Of a DNA stretch of 64,000 nt, positions 25,413 through 36,050 are shown in pieces. The notes below the pieces were generated by a model. That model made no database searches, had not been told where the DNA came from, and saw nothing but the letters and a program-made list of their open reading frames with translations. How positions within the stretch are numbered: the stretch's first letter is position 1; every line of letters starts with the position of its first letter. The stretch is from Acanthopleura granulata (Eukaryota; Mollusca; Polyplacophora; Chitonida; Chitonidae): contig JABBOT010000007.1 of NCBI GenBank assembly GCA_016165875.1, forward strand, positions 7,597,245 through 7,661,244. Direction: 5' to 3'. A program made the translations under genes and the position numbers.

Positions 25413-25919
25413 TATATACACACTAACATTGTAACGATGGAGAGGGTCATGCATAAAGTGTAGTCACAACGGCATTATGCATTTTTTGTCATGTTACTCA
25501 GAAACACTGCATGGTTGCATCTCGTGACACTTTACCCAAGGCATGCTATAGGAGTACAATTCTAACTGGCCACAGTACTACTCTGTCAAGCTCTCAACTT
25601 GGAGATTTAAACTGAATTAGGTAAACATACAGTCTTCCAGGATAAAATAAAGTCAGGCTACTTGCAAGCAAAACTCGGGGTAAATAGAAAATGTAAGCAT
25701 TAACAGGGGTCGATGAATACAATATGACAATATTGTTTTTTATGCCGATGAGCACTTTTCTTTCTCTACTTCTTTTTTTCTCTAAATCAAATACATATAC
25801 CTTGTAAGTATAGTGTAAGTAATGCGAATATACGGTGAGATGTATGCACCACGATCGAATGCTCCCGGCGTCATTTGTGGCTAAGAACACTTAAAGTAAT
25901 AAAATGAAGAGCTCAATTC

Positions 25920-25943
25920 CTGAAATGGCAAACGTATCTCCGG
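25920..25943 (-). repeat. single minisatellite unit in right arm
   Basis: Reverse complement reads ccggagatacgtttgccat and then ttcag, one unit of the array that fills 13262-14058 in the other arm. It lies next to a SINE-A tail. It may be the founding unit of the array or the leftover of a collapse. Confidence 0.8.
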
Positions 25944-25950
25944 TGGTAGA

Positions 25951-26005
25951 AGTAAAATATTCTTGAATACAACGTAAAACAACAATCAAGAAAATAAATA
26001 AATAG
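25951..26005 (+). mobile_element. SINE-A 3' end fragment
   Basis: Only the last part remains: 'attcttgaatacaacgtaaa' followed by an AATAAATA tail. Right arm only. Confidence 0.7.
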
Positions 26006-26563
26006 AAGGATACGCACACCTTCCAAAGGCTAGATCGCGTTGTTTACCGCCGTGCTAATCCTCCATGGTTTACAGGAATCCCGTCAGCCATTTTTTTTTT
26101 AGTTCGTAGGGGATCATCAGTGCGCACGCCCAGAACGGGTCAAATGTGGGAGAAGCAAAGTCACGCGGGAATTTGTAACTATTCGAGAACATTAGGGGCT
26201 AGGATGACAGGCCAAGATTCAGCACTTTAAAGTGTGAACCAGTCTATGTTGTGCCTCGTGATTGGCAAATATAATATAAAAGATTATTCTACATCTTCCA
26301 CGCTTCCCTATCTTTTAACACTAAAGCGATTGTGCCGTACATGTTTTATATTGCACGTCGGCATCAGCAAAACGTGACGTTATCGTTTTTCCTCCCTCAA
26401 TAACACAGCGTCTTTTTCCGTGCAATATATTATTTCGCCATTTACAAATGAACTACTACGAGTTTTACTACTTTAATATTTGTGTTAAATTTTCATTTCC
26501 GGCACCTATATTTTGTTCCCTAGTTGAACAGATTGATGTTTGCTGTATAGTAATTAGATTATT
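26006..26563. other. right-arm-specific non-coding DNA
   Basis: This stretch has no counterpart in the left arm; homology resumes at about 26564 with the 'caccacacaaa' block. No gene or repeat was seen. Confidence 0.6.
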
Positions 26564-26658
26564 TGTGTGGTGGAAATTCGTTCACGTTTTGCCGCCAGGC
26601 GAAAATAAAACTGGTCCACATAATCGGGTATTCATTCAATAATCAAGATAATTGTAAA

Positions 26659-26915
26659 ATGAATGGAGAGTAAAACCAGAGCTGAGACCACATTGAGACA
26701 GTTGATAAACAGTCACACGTAATCAGTACAACACGGCGTCTTGTAAATTTGCCTGAGTTTTACTCTGACTGTTTATGTAAGCGTTTAAAAGGTAACAACT
26801 TGCACCTCTAAGCAGAACTAGTTAGGAAAATACAGTGCCGTAAATTCCAGTTCTTAGAAGTCTTTGGTTTAGAAATATTCAAAATGGTGCCTTGTTGTCA
26901 GATTAATACATAAGT
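26659..26915 (-). repeat. DR-1 copy, right arm
   Basis: Mirror of 12886-13142, with the same block order and minor substitutions. Confidence 0.8.
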
Positions 26916-27288
26916 ACATATAATGTACAAAATGTGCTAAATTGTGTGGATTATAACGTTTTAACATGGTCAAGTGGGTTTGTTTTTCGCATAGTGAAGA
27001 AATCCCGGTCATGGGTATTCGAAATAGGCATCTCCCTGAGTAGTTTCCCAGTTTGGTTCTTCTGTATGAAAGAAGTGATCATCCTACATTACAAAGGTTA
27101 GAAAATGACAGTTCTGCCGTTTATATCAATGGAACTTGGGCTGGGACCTGTTGTATTGTGACATTAATTAATATTTTCATAAAAATGCCAATCAAAGCAA
27201 TAATACGAAAGAAACAAATGAAGAAATCGGTGTCAGACACAGTGAAGCTCTTTCCCTAAGTGTACTTTCGTTTTTCGCGTGTGCAATT

Positions 27289-27456
27289 TGATTGATTTAT
27301 TTAAATGACGGATGGTTTCAGGAAATCGGACAGAGCCTGGTCGTCTGGAGGCTGCTTGAAGACAGTACCACGTATTGCCGAAGAGGTTACCAGCATGAAC
27401 TGGACATGAACTCACAGCGAGCGCATTGGCGAGGTTTGCGCATTGTATGATAGCCA
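27289..27456 (-). mobile_element. SINE-A remnant at outer edge of right arm
   Basis: Mirror of 12325-12512. This copy keeps the 'ctcacagcgagcgcattgg' block, lost on the left, and lacks the 'taatctggctgctattcttg' block kept on the left. Confidence 0.75.
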
Positions 27457-27469
27457 GTTAACCGTAATT

Positions 27470-27985
27470 AATGGCCAAGAGTTACAAATTCTGCAGTTCC
27501 GACGAGGAGTTCCTCAGGGCTATGTTCTAGATCCTCTGTTATTCTTCTTATTATTATATAAATGATCTCCCTCGTGGTGTTTTAAATAATATGTCTCTTT
27601 GCGGACGACACAAGTGTGTACTTAATATCTGATAACCTGGAATGTGAGATTGTCTAAGCAGGCTTGATGTCTGATCTGCAAGCTGTGTCAGATTGCTCTG
27701 ATAAATGGCTTTTTAATTTCAACGCTTCGATAACAAAATCCCTTCTTGTATTCAGGGGTACAATTCCCACTACGTTCAGCCCTGTATTTAAATCTTCAAA
27801 CGTCATGCCCTGAAGCTCACATAAACACGTAGGTGTTACTTTTTCTCACTGGGGCTCATGGAATGAACATACAAAAATCATCACCGAGGCTGCTTTCAAA
27901 AAGTCTAGCACATTATCGGCTCTAAAATATTGTAACGGTTTGGCTACAACACAAAAATGTCGCCGAGCGGTCTTGTGAACGTGTC
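27470..27985 (+). pseudogene. LINE reverse transcriptase remnant, 5' piece
   Basis: Shifting frames read typical non-LTR RT blocks in order: RRGVPQG with DPLLF, then YINDLPRGV, then FADDTSVYL (the catalytic FADD box), then the thumb-like HVGVTFSHWGSWNEH segment. At least two frameshifts (near 27555 and 27600) and stop codons make it dead. It starts within about 15 bp of the edge of the inverted duplication and is cut off at its 3' side by a GC-rich insert. Confidence 0.88.
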
Positions 27986-28829
27986 AATGCCAATCAATCA
28001 CAATTAATCAATCATGTGGTACTGGAAGTGGCTAGCGGCCTTCCCGGTACAACCCGTCACCATGCAGGACCAAGGAGGTGGAGAGAAGCACATAAGAAAG
28101 GAACAACTGAATCAAGCGCATTACATGAACTTCACAGGATACACAAAAAATGAAATGAACGATGAACAGGGAAAGCGCGCAGGCCTGGAAACGGCCACGT
28201 CCGTGGGTGGACGGATAACCCAGGCCTGGCCGCGGCCCCTCTGCGTCACGGTCCTTAAGTGTCACGACCCAGCTGATTGTCAGGTTGTCAGTTATCGGCG
28301 GCCCTCTCGGCAGTCCCGTCTCCCAGAGAAAATACTGCCCTTAGTAGCACTGTCAGCCCTCACTTCCCCGACTTCGGTTGAGTCCGTGGCTGTCTGCGGC
28401 CCTCCGGTCAAGCCTCACTGTGCGTGCGGCCCCAACTCCAGTCGGCCGCAACGGTTATCCGTACCCCATGGGAGCAGTCTAAATAGCAGGCAAGCCCGGC
28501 CCTCGACGTGCTTCTCACACATACCCAGTGGCATGGCGCAAACGTCCTACCAGCCCCAAGGGTGAGATGGAATGGCCACACCGTCGACTGCTGTGCTGCT
28601 ATCAGCCGTCGTCTTTTTAGTGCCGTCCTCGTGCAGCTCTGTAACTCTCTGCAATCCCCCCGACTGCTCGGCGACGGGGTGACCCACTCGCTTGGGCTGG
28701 TCTGGATCAGCACGGCAGCACAGTCTCGCGAAGCAAACTTACCTCACGTAGTGGACTCGTCCTATCGGCAGATTCGTTGACCAGCTGAAAATGGACACTG
28801 GATTGGCCAGCACAGAGATTTCGTAACAA
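27986..28829. other. GC-rich insert splitting the LINE remnant
   Basis: About 840 bp of markedly GC-rich, CpG-containing sequence within AT-rich DNA. It holds an ATG-started frame of 183 codons (28014-28565) rich in Pro, Ser, Arg and Cys, and long frames on the other strand. That is expected from GC richness alone. I recognise no domain. RT-coding sequence stops before it and resumes after it, so it is an insertion, possibly another element's 5' region. Confidence 0.55.
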
Positions 28830-29225
28830 TGTAAATTTGTTAGAAAAAGCCTGGGAATAGTATACAAAACCTTTGTAAGGTTAGAGTATGCTGATGTTGT
28901 CTAGGACAATCTATCTGAAGTTAATCGTCTGAAAAGGATCCAAAAGGACTGCCTAAGAACTATAACTGGTTGAACTCGCAGCGTCTCAAACCAACTTTTA
29001 CATGGAGTCGCTCCGCGTAAGGTCCAAGATCCATAGGCTTACAACTCTACGAACAATCCTACATCAAACAGCTACACATAACCTTTCCAACCGACACCCG
29101 CCTCTCACTTCAGAACGCAACCTTTCCAGCATCTGACCACCTTACGATTTCACTCCTTTTTCGTGTAAAACATAGTTTTTCCGAAAAACTTTTTACCCTC
29201 TTCAGAGCATCACTGTAATGCACTA
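28830..29225 (+). pseudogene. LINE reverse transcriptase remnant, 3' piece
   Basis: Continues the RT reading after the insert: VRLEYADVVWDNLSEVNRL and KRIQKDCLRTITG, followed by a degraded C-terminal part ending in a FLPSSEHHCNALP-type stretch, typical of the end of non-LTR ORF2. Stops and frameshifts are present. Confidence 0.85.
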
Positions 29226-30130
29226 CCAATAAAAATAAAAAAGATAGCTAACCTTAATGACTTGAGAAAGAAAATTAATTATGAATCTAATATTACTTTC
29301 TGTCGAGCTCGAAATGGATGCAGCTCTTCGATGTGAAATTTTTGTCTGTACTCCCCAGCCATTTTTCCTCTGCAAATTGTATTTCTTTTTGATTATTCTA
29401 ATATAAGCTAATTCACAATTCAGAGTTACGCAACTATTGTATTCTTATTTATTTATGTACCGGTATTTATTATTATTTTCTTCTTTTATTATTCATTGCT
29501 AATTATTATTACTGCAATCACTATTGTCTTTATCATCCTAATATATAAAATGTATTATTATGTGAGAGAAACAGAATAAGCCCTGCCTAATATTTCTGGA
29601 ACCAAGTAAATACTTAAAAAGAAAAACAACAAAAACAACAACAATGACTTCCTATCACGCCGACTTTGCGACAAGAAGGATAGCTTCGATACTGATATTG
29701 TGAATTTTCCCTTCTTAGAGAGCAATATAATGAATGGTCCTGCATATAGCATATACATATCTCGCCTTGCAGTATTTATTAGATCCTGTGTGTTGTGTGA
29801 TGATTTCAATCAATGTCACAAGTTGGTACTACAAAAACTAGTGTGTCAAGGATGTTTCATCAAATACCTTCACTCCAAGTTTCTTAAATTTTGAAATGAG
29901 TGCTACTCTCATGTTAGCAAATACGGACGGGTTGCTCAGAATCTTTGGGACCCTGCTTCATAATTTTATCTAGTTATGGCACAAACACCAAGCTTTGACA
30001 TTTCGGTTCTGCAACAAGAATCACCCGACAATCAATAATATTGACTCGACTTAGAGTCAACTCAGGAAAACTCTTCCAGAAGTCAGTATTTCCAAACTGT
30101 CGCTTTAACTTTATGTGATACTCACTGAAA
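29226..30130. other. AT-rich non-coding DNA
   Basis: Low-complexity A/T sequence with short frames; nothing recognised. Confidence 0.45.
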
Positions 30131-30134
30131 GACA

Positions 30135-30310
30135 CTTAACGGGGGTACTTTTAAAGCTTTTACATGGACAGTTAGGACATAACCGTAACAGAGCAAAACG
30201 GACAGTTACTGAGGTCGGATTTCACCCTGTAGGTGTGACCGCTGTTGTCACCGCTCTGGTTTCACTCTCCGTGCTGTAGTCTTTTGTGCCAGTAATGTTT
30301 GATATACAGG
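30135..30310 (+). repeat. DR-1 partial copy
   Basis: Plus-strand 3' half: a 'ttttacatggacagtta' block, 'ggtcggatttcaccctgta', 'caccgctctggtttcactct' and 'gctgtagtctttt'. Confidence 0.75.
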
Positions 30311-30397
30311 ACGGTACTCGGATTCGGGGTATAGAGAAAACTGGAGTGCCCGGACTAACTGCTTTTTACTACCAAGCGTAATAAATTATACTTTCAT

Positions 30398-30476
30398 TTT
30401 ATTTGGTTCTTTCATTGACGTTTTACACCATACTCAAGAATATTTCACTTACAGGACGGCGGCCAGCTTTATGGGG
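30398..30476 (-). mobile_element. SINE-A 3' end fragment
   Basis: Reverse-strand tail end only: 'ttttacaccatactcaag', 'aatatttcactta', 'gacggcggccagc'. It is followed by a G-rich tract. Confidence 0.75.
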
Positions 30477-30559
30477 AAGGCTGCGGGTGGGGGGTGGGGG
30501 TGGGGGGCTGGGAGGGTGTACTTTTATGTATATATGCGTGTGTTTGTGTACATGTATGT

Positions 30560-30888
30560 ATTTATGCTTGAGTTTTACATCGTGCTCAGCCATTTTTCAG
30601 TTATATGACGACAAGGAGTCTTTAGAATGTATATATACCGAGTCTTCCTGCGGCAGGGCCAGTCCATGTTGCAAGTCCATGTCGCCAACATCATGCCGAA
30701 GACACCAGACATAAAACCCCACCCGTTATACCCACACCGGGAAGACCAGTCATGTTACCTTGTTCTGACCTCTGAGAGCAGAGCACCAACCCAGGCAGCA
30801 ACATGTCATATTTTAATTTTCCTGATCTCCCAGTAGGGACTGGGGCGGGGGAGGGGTCTCTACGCAATAGGCCACAGAGGCGGTATTA
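30560..30888 (-). mobile_element. SINE-B copy
   Basis: Reverse-strand member of a second tRNA-headed SINE. Shared blocks with 53460-53812: 'tttttcagttatatgacga', 'ccgaagacaccagacat', 'accccaccc', 'accgggaagaccagtc', 'gatctcccag'. The same body, forward, is at 41526-41875. Confidence 0.8.
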
Positions 30889-31063
30889 TTAATTGGTACA
30901 AATCATTAAAGACCGCTCAAAAACGTCTCCTTGTGGCGTTAGGAGGCATACAATTGTCTCTGTTTAAGAAATCTGGCCTATCCAACCAAATAGTCATCTC
31001 GCTTTTGACCATCAGATTCTTGACCATTGCAGTTCAAGACATGGATCCAGCGTTCTACTTTGA

Positions 31064-31201
31064 TTTGATTTGGTTAAATTGATTTGATTGGTGTATTACG
31101 CTGTAATCAAGAATATTTCACTTATACGACGGCGGCCAGCATTTTGGTGGGAGGAAACCTGGCACACCCGAGGGAAACCCACCATCATCCTCAGGGTGCT
31201 G
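31064..31201 (-). mobile_element. SINE-A, 5'-truncated, with target duplication
   Basis: Reverse-strand SINE-A tail and body ('gtattacgctgtaatcaag', 'cgacggcggccagca', 'gggaggaaacctggcaca'). It is bounded by a near-identical 14-bp direct repeat gc(g/a)ttctactttga at about 31050 and 31202, the mark of target-primed insertion. Confidence 0.85.
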
Positions 31202-31205
31202 GCAT

Positions 31206-33851
31206 TCTACTTTGAGTCAGGCCGTTTGTTACAGGTACCTGCAGGAAATCCACGATTTATTCCTGGCGATCTTCATCCATACACTTGATCCCTGTCATAT
31301 CAGTTAATATATATGTTATCATTTTAATAGTTTTTAAATATCAGAAATTTTTTTAAAAAAGCAGTTACACCTCAATGTCCCAATATGTCAAACCTCATCT
31401 TCGTCACTACTTCCAAAATACACCGTTTTTTTTTCTGTGATCGTGGAGCAGTACATAATAATGGTAGCGCACAACAGGAGTTGTGCTAGTGCACATGTAA
31501 ACCCCAGTACCAACTCTGGCCACTGTACACCCCTTTGGGGACAGTGTGTGGGAGTGGCTGGATGTTCACTAAAGCCATAAATTTTGCGCTGGTGGACACT
31601 CCTTGCTCCCACCCCACCCAGCGAGAGGGTGGGTGGGTGAGATTTATTGCCCTACCCGTTTGGTTTCCTGAGACAAAAGTCTGCCTCTTTCTCCCTGGAC
31701 ATCCTAAGAGTTAACAAGTGCACTTCCACAGCAGCCTTTATACCAACTACTATCCTCTGTATTTACGTAAGAGCTAGCCCTGGAGGCTTCAGAATGTTAG
31801 CATGACTGGAAGATAGAATTTATGTTATTTGTTAAAGAGCTGGAGCCATGTGGGATCACTATACATGTATTTTCAGTATTTGTGTGCAACAAGTGGGTAT
31901 ATATATATACATATATCTCCCCTTTGCTCCAAATCTCTTGTGTAAATGAATGCCCCAGGAGTTCTTTATGCTGTTGAAGTGATGTTCACTTAACCGACTC
32001 AGTTTAGGATTCTTTGCACTGGCACATTTGTTAGAGAAACAGAGAGTATTACTCTGTTACTTCATAGCTGGTCTCCTGGTATTATTTGTGGAAGTTTACA
32101 TGCACTGCAGTGTGCTTTCAGAAGTTAGTTGCAAAACTATGAGGTCTTGGTGTGCAGCTACATGTGGTCATATATGCCTATAAACTAACCTTTAGTTCAG
32201 GCATTGGTCAAAGGGTAATTTTACACCCCACATCTGGCACTCATCAACTCTAGGACTGTGAACAGGACCTGGCTCAGATCCTCTCTCTGAGTTGTTTGGG
32301 TCACGTGACAAAATGGTTGCCCCCATTGACTGTAAACAAGCCGCTGTCAAATGCCTACATTATCACATTGCAAGTTTATTGTTTTGTGTTTTACATATGA
32401 ATACCCTCATTTATCATCTGCAGTAATGCGGATAAGTCCTTGATTACTTTGTAATGATTTTTAGCCTTGATTTGAAGAAATTGGACTCTACCAGTTTCTC
32501 TACTAAGTTGTGAGCATGTTGATCCCATGTGGCCAGTCTGCCTTAGATGATATATATGATAGCTCTAGTCTTGCACACTGTTCTAATACTGTGATAGGTG
32601 AATATATATTCAGATTACTTCATATTCACAACATTTATTTGTCCACGCTAGTGTTATATGTATTAGCCACGTTCCACATGTGCCCAGTTCCGTATACATA
32701 CTCACACACTCACGACGGGACATAAATTCATTGCATTTACCTTCACTGATCACACATTGTTAGGGATTTGTTTGTCGTTCACATTCAGGACATGCCATTT
32801 ATAGATATTCTGGTGTAAATACATGTTGTTTCTTGGAGGGTTTAAGTTCCACATCATTATACAATAGCATGTCCCTGGTATACATGTTTGTTATGTTGTG
32901 TGTAGTGACTATCCTCAATTGTATATATTCTATAAGTATATGCATGTACTTACTATGTGCATGATTGGATGAGGCGCTGCTGACATGTGCTTCTTAAATT
33001 GTCTATGCAGGGACAACTAGTACTGTGCAACCATCTCTTGGTTGTAATCTTGGTATAATAGCATATATGTTTTGCAACACTGGCCAGTGTTGCTGATGCT
33101 AATTGTTTATACTGCTTTTGTTCCAGGTGACGCGGGCCCGTTGTTTTACGACGTTGCAGTTCAGCCATGTATTATTTGGCTGTTGGCAATTTGCTGTTGT
33201 CGCAGTTGTTTACCAGCACAAAGCAAATATCAGTCAGTTGTTAAGTCAAATCATCCTTTGCCTGGTTATACTTATACTATGTTATTTTTCACTGATGTTA
33301 TTTGACTTTAAAAGTGATCTATCACTTCTTCAAGTTTGTTTTGTGGTAATAATTTTACATGCGTTTAAAACCGCGCTCTTTTTTCCTGGGCATCCAAAGA
33401 GTTAACAAGTGCACTTCCACAGCAGGCTTTATTCCAACTACTATCCTCTGTATTTAGGTTATTTCGGATGTCCACAGCATTCGGTCACTCAAACTGGCGT
33501 GTGGAGATTGGGCATTCTTTCTACCTGTTCCCTCCTTTTCTCCTCTTTTCTTTCTATGAATAAACCTGTTTTTAATTGCAAGGTATTTTCAGTGAGTTGG
33601 TTTTGTTAATTTTAAACTGATTCTACTCACGATTTGTTAGTGCATACACTTGCTCAGATTACCGTGAGACAGTCCGGTGGTAGTAATTGACCGCACGCCC
33701 AGGTCTTACACACAGGGAATGGCTAGGGTAATGCGCAAGAAAAACTATGGTAGTGGACAGTAATGTTAGTACACAACAAACAATATCAGTAGTGCTCAGT
33801 GGAAAGTAAGGGTAGGGCACAGCACGCAGAAATAATAGTACACGAGAAACT
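31206..33851. other. non-coding with one 80-bp direct repeat
   Basis: No gene is supported. An 80-bp sequence around 'gttaacaagtgcacttccac' occurs at about 31684-31766 and again at about 33375-33458, 1691 bp apart in direct orientation. The second copy ends in 'ctctgtatttag', which looks like a splice acceptor, and is followed about 100 bp later by an AATAAA (33558). An untranslated exon or gene 3' end here is possible but has no coding support. Confidence 0.45.
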
Positions 33852-33862
33852 TCGAACAAATT

Positions 33863-34133
33863 ATGGGCCTCCGTGGCTCGGTTGAATGGCGCACTATCGC
33901 AGCGTATTGACCCATAAGCCTCCCACAAATGCGGTCACTGTGAGTTCAAGTCCTGCTCATGCTGGCTTCCTCTCCGGTCGCACGTGGGAAGGTCTACCCC
34001 CAACCTGTAGATGGTTATGGGTTTACCCAGGGCTCTGCCATGTTTCCTCCTGCCATAATGCTGGCCGCCGTCGTATAAATGAAATATGCTTGAGTACGGC
34101 GTAAAACAACAATCAGATGAATAAATAAAAAAA
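33863..34133 (+). mobile_element. SINE-A, full length with 11-bp target duplication
   Basis: The best complete copy. It has a tRNA-like head with an A-box-like 'tggctcggttgaatggcgc' and a B-box-like 'gtgagttcaagtcc', a body with 'gctggcttcctctccggtcg' and 'ataatgctggccgccgtcgt', and an AATAAATAAAA tail. It is bounded by tcgaacaaatt at 33852-33862 and 34134-34144. Confidence 0.93.
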
Positions 34134-34465
34134 TCGAACAAATTGTCACCTGTTGTGGTTTTGTGAGTTTAATTATGTCCACATTGTTGAGGCGACGTGT
34201 GATGCTCCAACCCAAGATAGATTTCCTCCCATTCATTCTAAGTCAGGTGTGCATTCAGTGCCGGTGTGATTAAAGTACACCCGCGACGACAATCAATGGC
34301 AAGCTCCTCCTCACTTGGTTTACTGTGCGCCATTCCTGTAGCCATTACTGTAGCCTGTAGGGTGAGGTGTTGGCTCCCTTCCCGCATATCGTCTTGACAG
34401 CATCAATCTTATAGTGCCGTGCCCAGTGAATTCATTCCGTGGAATTTCTGACATTCGCACACGCC

Positions 34466-35461
34466 ATGAGCTTCACCCAACTGATGGAGAATGACCTAAA
34501 CACAACTTTGAATTCTTCGGTCATCCCACCTGTGATACGGAAAAGAGCTACCACGTACCTGCTACCGTATTTAGTCGTGACCGGTTCCATAGGTGCGTTC
34601 GGTACACTAGGTAATCTGTTGTTTATTCTTTCGTTTTTCAAGGAAAAAAGACTGCGAACTGTTTCAAATTATCTTATAGGCCATTTAGCCTTGGTGGACA
34701 TGTTGACGTGTTGCGTGGTTATTCCTTGGAACATGTCCTTGACAGCAGGGACGACGTCCATCTTGTCTTGCCAGTTGTGCACGAGGACATTTTCTCTCTT
34801 TCCGCACCTCTCCATGCAAACTCAATGCCTCATCGGCTGCAACAGATATTTTCTCGTCACAAAGGCCAGATATGTGTACCGGAAATGGTTTAGCGGAAGA
34901 TTTGTGTCGGCGTACATTGCCGCATTGTGGACATTTGCTATAGCTGTTGTAGTCTTAATTGCCTGCGTTGGAGAGAAGCCTTTGGAAAAACACGTCGTCT
35001 TCTGTGATACCAGCACCGACGTCACTGGAACCAGAATGCTGAATTACTATGTTTTGGGCTTGCTCAGCCTTGCATACTTTATTATTGCCCTTGTGTATTA
35101 TGGAAAGCTCGTGTGGTTCGTGCGACGTTGCCCATTTCAACTAGATCTCCTGAAGAAAAGAGAATCGAAAACATCCATAACCCTTCTGATTCTCTTATCT
35201 TTATTCGCTGTATCTTTGCTTTTTTCTCCCGTTGTCCTGTATCTAAATTCCATATTCAAGGACAAGTCGAAGCGATCGTCATTGGATGCCGTCGATCAGG
35301 TTGTTGCCTGTGTTTTGCTGATCAACTACAGTGTAAACCCCATATTCTACGGATTTAAGATCCGATATTTCAAAGAGGCAGTTAAAAGCATCTTGTTTCC
35401 TTGTCGAACTGTGAGTGTTGGTCCCAGAGATGACGTTCGCGGTCCGATTGTTATCAGCTAA
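34466..35461 (+). CDS. class A GPCR, third family member (331 aa, intronless)
   Basis: Same family as the duplicated pair; roughly half the positions match by eye, with no large gaps. The frame is open from a GTG at 34439, but the first ATG is 34466 and is taken as the start. Numbered from that ATG: sequons N12 and N16, N50 (1.50), D78 (2.50), C102 with C180 in ECL2, NRY 126-128, W155 (4.50, present here), F253 in place of the TM6 tryptophan with P255, NPIFY 291-295. ICL3 is short (KKRESKTS), and helix 8 is followed by about 20 tail residues. Plasma membrane expected; ligand unknown. No stops or frameshifts. Next ATG at 34484. Confidence 0.92.
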   Translation: MSFTQLMENDLNTTLNSSVIPPVIRKRATTYLLPYLVVTGSIGAFGTLGNLLFILSFFKEKRLRTVSNYLIGHLALVDMLTCCVVIPWNMSLTAGTTSILSCQLCTRTFSLFPHLSMQTQCLIGCNRYFLVTKARYVYRKWFSGRFVSAYIAALWTFAIAVVVLIACVGEKPLEKHVVFCDTSTDVTGTRMLNYYVLGLLSLAYFIIALVYYGKLVWFVRRCPFQLDLLKKRESKTSITLLILLSLFAVSLLFSPVVLYLNSIFKDKSKRSSLDAVDQVVACVLLINYSVNPIFYGFKIRYFKEAVKSILFPCRTVSVGPRDDVRGPIVIS

Positions 35462-35784
35462 CGGCAAACGATCGAACCAGCTGATGGGGTGTTATCAAGT
35501 AGAAACCGGAACACGTAAATTGTAATAGTGCTTCGATACACTCGATCGGACTACAAAAGGCGATCATATGGAGATGAATAATGCGATTGATTTCCCATTC
35601 GGAATCAATCTTACGAGGAGAAAAACTGTATGAGTTTACCGTGTATCCATAGAGACAGGGTCACGGATTACAACAATGCATCTTAATCACATAATCTTTG
35701 CCTGTGGGAAGAGAGAATTTAACCTGTTAAGTAATGCGCCAATTGTTGCAATTTAGTAAACACACTTGGTCGGTGTTATGTTAA

Positions 35785-36050
35785 ATGTGATAACGACACT
35801 GCATTTTGAGTAATTCTAGACCAGTGAGGCCTAATACATTGCATTTATCATCACTGTGTTCTTTTACCTTATTCTTTCTAAGCTATGGTGCTAGGGGGAG
35901 TGTGAATTGTTACTTCTTAAACACTTTCCTGAACAGTAACAATAAACTAGGTAAATTGACGAAAGGTCGGATTTCACCGGTAACGCGTGACTATTTTGTC
36001 AACTATCACACTGTCGTCTCTGGTTGTACTCTCATTAACAAATGATTCAC
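35785..36050 (+). repeat. DR-1 copy
   Basis: Plus-strand copy starting about 320 bp downstream of the GPCR stop: 'ttaaatgtgataacgacac', 'attctagaccagtgaggcct', 'gctaggggga', 'ttgttacttcttaaacact', 'ggtcggatttcaccggtaac', 'tcaactatcacactgtcgtc'. Confidence 0.85.

Larger units (their letters stand above)
20808..27456 (-). repeat. right arm of large inverted duplication (about 6.6 kb)
   Basis: Reverse complement of 12321-18692. Private to this arm: an extra tandem segment of about 460 bp at 21250-21710 carrying a GPCR fragment, and about 600 bp at 25951-26563 in place of the left arm's minisatellite. The outer edge at about 27456 is followed within roughly 15 bp by a LINE reverse transcriptase remnant, so the breakpoint lies inside or beside a truncated LINE. 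Confidence 0.93.

Noticed and set aside
12321..27456. Palindrome as a sequencing or assembly artefact
   Set aside because: Arms differ by scattered substitutions and by arm-specific insertions, and are separated by unique spacer DNA, unlike a missed-adapter hairpin. An allelic misjoin cannot be fully excluded.
28014..28565. 183-residue protein-coding gene
   Set aside because: The frame lies in a GC-rich insert where long frames arise by chance on both strands; there is no domain, splice or promoter support. Kept only as part of the insert.
28736..28745. U1 snRNA-like 5' end (acttacct)
   Set aside because: Only about 8 bases match; the downstream sequence does not follow U1.
34439..34465. 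Upstream start of the third GPCR at 34439
   Set aside because: That codon is GTG. The first ATG in frame is 34466 and gives an N-terminus of normal length with sequons.
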